Assembly (NCBI RefSeq): GCF_017308975.1
Contig: NZ_JADWPD010000036.1
Coordinates: 26,188 to 90,187 of the forward strand
From: Amycolatopsis sp. MtRt-6
GTDB taxonomy: Bacteria > Actinomycetota > Actinomycetes > Mycobacteriales > Pseudonocardiaceae
Direction of reading: 5' to 3'
DNA length: 64,000 nt
The notes below the pieces were generated by a model, which searched no databases, was not told where the DNA came from, and saw only the letters and a list, made by a program, of their open reading frames with translations. Positions 58,885 to 64,000 of this stretch are shown here, one piece after another (position 1 is the stretch's first letter; the number at the start of each line of letters is the position of its first letter). A program made the translations under genes and the position numbers.

Positions 58885-59647
58885 TTCCCCTCGGTTTCAT
58901 CAAACCTTCAAGCAAGTTCCCGGATGAAGATTAGCAGTGCGGCATGGATGGGCGTCGGCACCGCCACCCGGATGCCCGAAAGACCACGATCCCCTGGCTC
59001 AGGCGGGCAAAGGGGGCTGTTCTGGGGTGCGGATGGAGGCGCAGGTCGGGAAAGGCGGAGATAGCGGACGTCGCGGCGGATTTCGCAACGGAGGCGGCGA
59101 TCTCGGTGATGGACGGGGCGGCGGAGAGGGGCGCAGCGGGGCAATTGCGGGGTGGTGCGGCTTGGAGCGGCGGGGTTGGCGGCGGGGTTGGCGGCGGGGT
59201 TGGCGGCGGCAATGTCGCGGCCACGTGGGGGCGGGGACGCTGGCTACCGCCGCGGCCGCGGCAGGCGGAGATGGCCTTGGCGGCTGGCGATGGTGGTGGT
59301 CCGCTGTGGTGATGGTGGTGGCACCTGCGGTGCTGGCAGGTCGAGGCGGCACCGCGACGCTGGCAACCGCGGCGATGGCACCCGCGAGGCTGGCAGGCAC
59401 GGTGGCGGCAGGCAGGGTTGGGCAGCGGCTGCGAGGGTGGCAGGTGCGGTGACGGCAAGCGCGGCGGCGGCAAGCGCGGTGGACGCAGGCGCGGTGACGG
59501 CAGGCTCAGACCGGTGTCGGGCGGTCGGCAACTTGGTCTGTACCAGAGCCTCTGGCAATGCTTCGCCGGCCCAGCGTCGGGGCGCCGGCGCCTGAGGTGG
59601 GCGTGGGTGTAGGCCCGTAGCCGTGGGGCTGCGGGCCTGTCCCGTGT
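58885..59647. other. low-complexity spacer with 12-bp tandem repeats
   Basis: 763 bp rich in GGC/GCG. Open frames on both strands give only Gly/Ala or Pro/Arg repeats, and none has a good ribosome site. Three exact 12-bp copies of GCGGCGGGGTTG occur at 59167-59202, with looser GGC-AGG-type repeats to 59470. The promoter of the espG operon must lie at its left side. It may be a decayed repeat gene. Confidence 0.6.
59167..59202. repeat. three 12-bp tandem repeats
   Basis: Three exact consecutive copies of GCGGCGGGGTTG in the low-complexity spacer. Confidence 0.9.
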
Positions 59648-60877
59648 TCATGCTGCGAATGGCAGTGGTTCGTGGAGGTTGTTGCGCCTGGGTTTGCGGC
59701 GCCGGTCGATGAACACTGGTGGGAGGAATTCGGGTAGGCCGTCGGTGGCGATGCGGACTTCCCAGCCCGATCGGTGCAATAGCCGGTGGTGGTGGGCGCA
59801 CATCAGCACCAGGTTGGTGAGATCGGTGGGGCCGCCATCTGCCCAGTGCCGGATGTGATGACCTTGACAGTGCCGGGGAGGCCGATGACAGCCCGGGAAG
59901 GCGCAACCCCGGTCCCGGAGGAAGAGAGCGCGGCGCAGTCCGGCGGAGATCAACCGGCGGAGGCGGCCCAGGTTCAGCGGTTCACTCTTGTCACCGAGCA
60001 CGGCGGGGATGATCATGGCGTCGCAGGCATGCACCCGCGCTTCGGCCGCGGACATCGTCCCGGTGTCACCGAGGGTGGCCTTGCCAACACCGGATTTCAG
60101 GTCCTCCAATGACACGGCGACCATGACGTGGGCGCGTTCCCCGGCCTGCATCGGCAACTCCGGAGAATTCAGAGCCAGGTCGACGGCATCGGAGAAAGCA
60201 TCCCCGTAACGCTGCGGGGTGGTGCGGAAGTCGGGACCCTCGTCGCCGGTGCGACGCTCGGCCAGAGCATCCAACAGGGCGTGGGCGCGGGTGCCGGTTT
60301 CGTCGTCGAACCGGCCACTCAGCTCCCAGATCCCGGTTCTTTTGCGGCGGAGGAACAGCTCCCGGGTGGGGGCGGTGGGTTCGGTGTCGTCGGGTTCGGG
60401 ACCGTCGGGGACGAGGTGGGCGAGGATGCGGGCGCCGAGGGCGGCGACCTGCTTGTGCCCGGCCTCCTCGGCGAAAGCCAGCAGGTTGGTCTCGGCACTC
60501 TCGCAGTGCTCGGGCGGAACCTGGGCCAGCACAGAGGTGATCACGTCGATCATCGGGTTGCTCAACCGCCCCGCGCGGGCCGCGACCCCGGTGGCGGGGG
60601 CCAAGGCAGGGATCGGGGAGCCGTCGAGGTTGCGGCCCGGATTCACCAGGCGGGCGCGTTTGATCAGCCGTTCCGTAGCCGGCTTCGGCATATCGGCCAG
60701 ATGCTCCAACAGCCGGGCAGCGGACCGGTAGCCGAACAGCTCCATCACCCCGCGCTGCTCGATTTCCACCAGCAGGGCCCCGAGTTCGGCCTCAGCAGAC
60801 CGCATAGACGCGACCAACTCGCCAATCCGGTCGGCAAAAGCCACCGCCTCGGACGAAAGAGCCGCGTCGCTGGTCAT
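59648..60877 (-). CDS. DUF222/HNH endonuclease-like protein (13E12 type)
   Basis: A 409-residue protein of the mycobacterial 13E12 repeat family. The DUF222 region spans about 10-310. A C-terminal HNH domain has CAFPGCHRPPRHCQGHHIRH followed by LVLMCAHHHRLLH, with zinc Cys and catalytic His intact. Such genes are widespread and often multi-copy; they may be mobile or repair-related. It is 67 bp downstream of the flavin-reductase-like gene on the same strand. Confidence 0.9.
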   Translation of the reverse strand: MTSDAALSSEAVAFADRIGELVASMRSAEAELGALLVEIEQRGVMELFGYRSAARLLEHLADMPKPATERLIKRARLVNPGRNLDGSPIPALAPATGVAARAGRLSNPMIDVITSVLAQVPPEHCESAETNLLAFAEEAGHKQVAALGARILAHLVPDGPEPDDTEPTAPTRELFLRRKRTGIWELSGRFDDETGTRAHALLDALAERRTGDEGPDFRTTPQRYGDAFSDAVDLALNSPELPMQAGERAHVMVAVSLEDLKSGVGKATLGDTGTMSAAEARVHACDAMIIPAVLGDKSEPLNLGRLRRLISAGLRRALFLRDRGCAFPGCHRPPRHCQGHHIRHWADGGPTDLTNLVLMCAHHHRLLHRSGWEVRIATDGLPEFLPPVFIDRRRKPRRNNLHEPLPFAA

Positions 60878-60944
60878 ACCTCCAAGCTACCGACGATCGA
60901 ACACAGCGGCATCACACGATCGGGCAAAAACGAGACACCGCAAC

Positions 60945-61616
60945 CTAAACCCCGGCAACCCGCCGCGCCCGTTCGATATCCGGCCCCCGATAAAGCCGCT
61001 CGGGAATCCCCGCCAACGCCGACGGATGCACCTGCGAAGACAACCCGTAGAACTTCTGGAAGCTCATGATCAACGGCCGCCAGGCGTCGGGGTCTATCCG
61101 GTCCTCGCTCCCCGCCATCCGGATCGATGGGTGCACGTACACCCGTTGGACCCGGACCTCGAACGCCACCACTCCCCCGTCGTCCCCCACCGGGTGCACC
61201 TGCTCGACGACCACCTCCATCGCCACCGGGCACTCCGCCACCCGCGGTGGCTTCACCGTCGACGACTCCACCGGTGTCAGCCCCGCCCTGGCGAACTTGT
61301 CCGCCACATGGAAATACCCGCGCTCCCGCTTGCCCGGCGGTACCGGGTCCGCGCCCGTCGTCAGCGCCAGGCGGTCGACCGCGGGGGCCAACGACTCCGA
61401 TGGCAGGTTCAGCACGCCTTCGCGGGTTCGCATCAAGTTCTGCGCCGTCCGGGAACGAACACCCAGGCCGAGCATGGCCCGCCACCCGAGCCAGAACGCC
61501 GACGACATCGGGGCCAGGTTCGTCGTACCTTCTTCGTTGGTGCTGGAAATCAGGACCACCGGGGTGCCGAAATAGAGGATTCCCGGCTCGATGGCCGTGT
61601 GCGCGACGTTTTTCAC
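60945..61616 (-). CDS. flavin-reductase-like FMN-binding protein
   Basis: A 223-residue protein of the FMN-binding split-barrel family: GILYFGTPVVLISSTNEEGT, NLAPMSSAFWLGWRAMLGLG and the EVRVQRVYVH strand match the flavin reductase-like domain. The C-terminus (SFQKFYGLSSQVHPSALAGI) is typical of a subfamily of unknown substrate. The GTG at 61616 has GGAGG with short spacing. It lies 95 bp after coxM on the same strand. Confidence 0.8.
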   Translation of the reverse strand: MKNVAHTAIEPGILYFGTPVVLISSTNEEGTTNLAPMSSAFWLGWRAMLGLGVRSRTAQNLMRTREGVLNLPSESLAPAVDRLALTTGADPVPPGKRERGYFHVADKFARAGLTPVESSTVKPPRVAECPVAMEVVVEQVHPVGDDGGVVAFEVRVQRVYVHPSIRMAGSEDRIDPDAWRPLIMSFQKFYGLSSQVHPSALAGIPERLYRGPDIERARRVAGV

Positions 61617-61711
61617 GCCTCCGATCCTGCCGTCCACAGGGGACTCGGGCTGGCGGGAATCGGCCGTCGCGATCAACGGGGGCGGCACCGGTGAGTGCCG
61701 CCCCCGGGAAA

Positions 61712-62524
61712 TCACCGGCGAGCCTGCGTCAACGCCCGCTTCGTCAGTACCCTGGCCAGGTGGCGGCGGTACTCCGCCGTTGCGTGGGGCTCGTCCGGTG
61801 GGTTCGTTCCCGATGCCGCCAGCGCTGCCGCTTCCTCGATCGACGCCCCCGCCGCCAAGGCCTCCTCCGTGGCCGTTGCGCGCAGCGGCACCCCGCCCAT
61901 GTTGACCAGGCCGACGCGGCCGCCGGCCACCGTCACGCCGACCATTGCCCAGTCGATCGCGCGGCGAGTGAACTTCTGGAACCCCCAGCCCTGGCCGCGC
62001 TGGGCCGGGAGGCGGATCTCCGTCAGCAGCTCCGCAGGCTCCAGCGGCGTCGTGAACGGGCCGAGGAAGAACTCCGCCGCGGGGATGCGGCGCTCCCCCT
62101 CCGGCCCGCGGGCCACCAGGACCGCGTCCGACGCCAGGATCGCCGCCGGGAGGTCCGCCGCCGCGTCCGCGTGGACCAGGGAGCCGCCGATCGTGCCGCG
62201 GTGGCGGACCTGGCGGTCGCCCACCTCGCCGGACACGTGCGCCAGCAGGGGCGCGTGCTCCAGCAGCACCGGGTCCTGCACCAGCGCGCTGTAGCGCGAC
62301 AACGCGCCGATGACGACCTCGTCGCCCTCCAGGCGGACGTACCGCAGCTCGTCGAGCGGGCCGATGTCCACCAGGTACTCCGGGGCGGCCAGGCGCAGCT
62401 TCATCAGCGGCAGCAGGGAATGCCCGCCCGCGAGCACCTTCGCGTCGTCGCCGTGTGTGGCCAGCAGCGAAAGCGCTTCGTCTACTGTGGACGCACGCAG
62501 GTACTGGAACGAAGCCGGGATCAC
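61712..62524 (-). CDS. coxM: FAD-binding medium subunit of a CO/xanthine dehydrogenase-type hydroxylase
   Basis: A 270-residue FAD-binding subunit. The two FAD motifs are AGGHSLLPLMKLR (residues about 31-43) and TIGGSLVHADAAADLPA (about 110-126). The C-terminal CO-dehydrogenase flavoprotein domain follows (GFQKFTRRAIDWAMVGV). It passes electrons from the Fe-S subunit to the acceptor. The GTG overlaps the coxS stop (GTGA). The true substrate of the enzyme is not fixed. Confidence 0.9.
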   Translation of the reverse strand: MIPASFQYLRASTVDEALSLLATHGDDAKVLAGGHSLLPLMKLRLAAPEYLVDIGPLDELRYVRLEGDEVVIGALSRYSALVQDPVLLEHAPLLAHVSGEVGDRQVRHRGTIGGSLVHADAAADLPAAILASDAVLVARGPEGERRIPAAEFFLGPFTTPLEPAELLTEIRLPAQRGQGWGFQKFTRRAIDWAMVGVTVAGGRVGLVNMGGVPLRATATEEALAAGASIEEAAALAASGTNPPDEPHATAEYRRHLARVLTKRALTQARR

Positions 62525-62991
62525 CGGTCCACCTCCTGCCCGGACGCGTCGATCACGGCGCTGACGATGTTGTGGTACCCCGTGCAGCGACACAGGTTCC
62601 CCTCGAGCCCGGCGCGGACCTCGTCGCGCGTCGGCTTCGGGTTGTCGGCCAGCAGCGACACCGACGCCATGATCATCCCCGGCGTGCAGAACCCGCACTG
62701 CAGGCCGTGCTGCTCCTCGAACGCCCGTTGCACAGGGTGCAACGCTCCGTCCGAAGAGGACAGTCCTTCGACCGTCGTGACGGTGTGGCCGTCCGCCTGC
62801 GCGGCCAGCACCGTGCACGACTTGACCGACTCGCCGTCGAGCAGCACCGTGCAGGCCCCGCAGGACGTCGTGTCGCAGCCGATGTTCGTGCCGGTGAGGC
62901 CGGCCGTGTCGCGCAGGAAGTGCACCAGCAGCGTCCGGTCCGGCACCTCCTCGGTCACCGGCCGCCCGTTGACCTCGATCGAGACCTTCAC
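62521..62991 (-). CDS. coxS: [2Fe-2S] small subunit of a molybdenum hydroxylase
   Basis: A 156-residue protein with two [2Fe-2S] clusters: the plant-type set IGCDTTSCGACTVLLDGE and the C-terminal set LQCGFCTPGMIM with EGNLCRCTGYHNI. The second Cys of the last pair is next to the molybdenum cofactor. The GTG start overlaps the coxL stop (TGA at 62990-62988). Confidence 0.93.
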   Translation of the reverse strand: MKVSIEVNGRPVTEEVPDRTLLVHFLRDTAGLTGTNIGCDTTSCGACTVLLDGESVKSCTVLAAQADGHTVTTVEGLSSSDGALHPVQRAFEEQHGLQCGFCTPGMIMASVSLLADNPKPTRDEVRAGLEGNLCRCTGYHNIVSAVIDASGQEVDR

Positions 62992-64000
62992 TGCGCGCTT
63001 CCCTTCCCAGTTTCTTCGAGTGCGGCCCAGACCCGGATCGGGGTCGTGGGCATGTCCAGGTGCTTGACGCCGCGAGCGGCCAACGCGTCGACCACGGCGT
63101 TGTGCACCGCCGGTGTCGAACCGATCGTCGCCGCTTCGCCGATCCCCTTGACCCCCAGGAGGTTCCGGTCGGTCGGGGTGGCCATGTCGACGAGCTCGAA
63201 GTCCGGCAGCTCGGCGGCGGTGACGAACGAGTAGTCCGCCAGTGTCGCGGTCGTCGGGTTGCCGTCGTCGTCGTAGGTCACGACCTCCATCAGAGCCTGC
63301 GCCGCGCCCTGGCCGAGCCCGCCGTGGCGCTGCCCGCGGAACGTCAGCGGGTTGACGATCGGGCCGGCGTCGTCGACGGCGACGATCCGGCGCAGCTCGA
63401 CCTTGCCGGTCTCGGTGTCGACCTCGACCACCGCCAGGTGCGCGCCGAACGGGAAGGTCGGCTTGCCGTCGCCGAACCAGACGTCGGCCGACAGCTTGCC
63501 CTCGCCGGCCCGGCCGGCGACCTGCGCCCAGCTCAGCACCGTGCTCGACGGCGCGCCGCGGACCTGCCAGACGCCGCGTTCGGTGTCGAGCTCGAGGTCG
63601 TCCGGCGCGGCTTCCAGCAGTTCCGCGGCCAGCTCACGAGCCTGCGCGACGACCTCGTCGGCCGCCTGCCGGATCGCCGAGCCGCCCAGCTGCAGCGACC
63701 GGGAGCCGAAGGTGCCGACCGCGTTCGGCACCTCGTCGGTGTCGCCGTGGCGGACCGTGATCTTCTCCAGCGGGACGCCCAGCCGGTCGGACAGCAGCAT
63801 CGCCAGCGACGTGCCGAGCCCCTGCCCGTGCGGCGAGCTGCCGGTCCAGGCGACGACCGAGCCGTCGGGGTGGATGTCGACGCGGCCGCTCTCGCCGGCG
63901 CCGTCGCCGCCGGTGATCTCGACGTAGGAGGCGATACCCAGGCCCAGCTCGACCGGGTCGCCCGCCTCCCGCCGCCGCCGCTGCTCGGCGCGCAGTTCCG
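62988..64000 (-). CDS. coxL: molybdopterin large subunit of a CO/xanthine dehydrogenase-type hydroxylase (partial)
   Basis: The C-terminal 337 residues of a molybdenum hydroxylase large subunit; the start lies beyond the window. GSSPHGQGLGTSLAMLL, VRHGDTDEVPNAVGTFGSRS, NPLTFRGQRHGGLGQGAAQAL and KGIGEAATIGSTPAVHNAV are typical. The AYxCSFR or AYRGAGR active-site loop that separates CO dehydrogenase form I from form II lies upstream, so CO oxidation cannot be claimed. Confidence 0.88.
   Translation of the reverse strand, partial: ELRAEQRRRREAGDPVELGLGIASYVEITGGDGAGESGRVDIHPDGSVVAWTGSSPHGQGLGTSLAMLLSDRLGVPLEKITVRHGDTDEVPNAVGTFGSRSLQLGGSAIRQAADEVVAQARELAAELLEAAPDDLELDTERGVWQVRGAPSSTVLSWAQVAGRAGEGKLSADVWFGDGKPTFPFGAHLAVVEVDTETGKVELRRIVAVDDAGPIVNPLTFRGQRHGGLGQGAAQALMEVVTYDDDGNPTTATLADYSFVTAAELPDFELVDMATPTDRNLLGVKGIGEAATIGSTPAVHNAVVDALAARGVKHLDMPTTPIRVWAALEETGKGSAQ

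Noticed and set aside
58931..59595. Several open frames in the low-complexity spacer
   Set aside because: They encode only Pro/Arg or Gly/Ala repeats, have no ribosome site and overlap each other on both strands.
61712..64000. True carbon monoxide dehydrogenase
   Set aside because: The active-site loop of the large subunit is outside the window, so the substrate cannot be assigned; only the family is claimed.

Overview
The window comes from a high-GC actinomycete. Amycolatopsis or a close Pseudonocardiaceae relative is the best guess. The clues are the very high G+C, a CebR-type cellulose system, EspG/EspC/PPE-like type VII secretion proteins, an F420-type oxidoreductase, a Ku/LigD-polymerase pair, GAF-ANTAR regulators and a DUF222 HNH protein. 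This is inference; no rRNA or tRNA gene was seen.

Region 1 (1-20.2 kb) is for cellulose use. It holds five secreted CBM2 proteins: a Cip1-like protein, an AA10 LPMO, and a GH48-GH5-GH6 operon. It also holds a cebR/cebEFG/bglC block for cellobiose import and hydrolysis, a second LacI regulator with an orphan paralogue of the sugar-binding lipoprotein, and an AGE epimerase/isomerase with an aldo/keto reductase. Copies of a CebR-like palindrome (TGGGAGCGCTCCCA) lie in front of the main transcription units, so the region reads as one regulon. A sugar-acid dehydratase (20.3-22.1 kb) follows.

Region 2 (22.1-39.2 kb) looks like a general-stress island. At its centre is an RsbW-like protein translationally coupled to a SigB/SigF-class sigma factor. 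Around it are two STAS proteins, two GAF-ANTAR proteins, CBS, Ku and LigD polymerase, UdgX, hemerythrin, CYTH-CHAD, SRPBCC, an LLM oxidoreductase, an aldo/keto reductase, DUF3040, a DUF1469-DUF3618-DUF4235 operon and a type II NADH dehydrogenase. Most of these units have a GNNT-N15/16-GGGTA promoter, the signature of SigB/SigF holoenzyme, and one more lies at 45.7 kb. The cluster is therefore probably a physical stress regulon that includes its own sigma factor.

Region 3 (39.3-49.4 kb) is mixed metabolism. It has a LysR regulator divergent from a fold-III PLP decarboxylase, a GT39-type membrane protein, a secreted GH29 fucosidase, a small Cys protein, an SGNH hydrolase, an MHS-family transporter and a GNAT.

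Region 4 (49.5-58.9 kb) is a minus-strand operon: EspG, a helical protein, a PPE-like Gly-rich protein, an EspC-like protein, a YbaB-like protein, a 1584-aa WXG/RHS polymorphic toxin with a PD-(D/E)XK-like C-terminal domain, and a candidate immunity protein. It is the best candidate for an undescribed system, a dedicated type VII route for an RHS nuclease toxin.

Region 5 (58.9-64 kb) has a low-complexity spacer, a DUF222/HNH protein, a flavin-reductase-like protein and the end of a CO-dehydrogenase/xanthine-dehydrogenase-type coxL-coxS-coxM operon, cut by the window edge. Recurrent palindromic elements, several acting as terminators, are scattered between genes. Two G/C homopolymer patches (1-60 and 36.72-36.77 kb) look like assembly weak points, and the second probably breaks a STAS gene.
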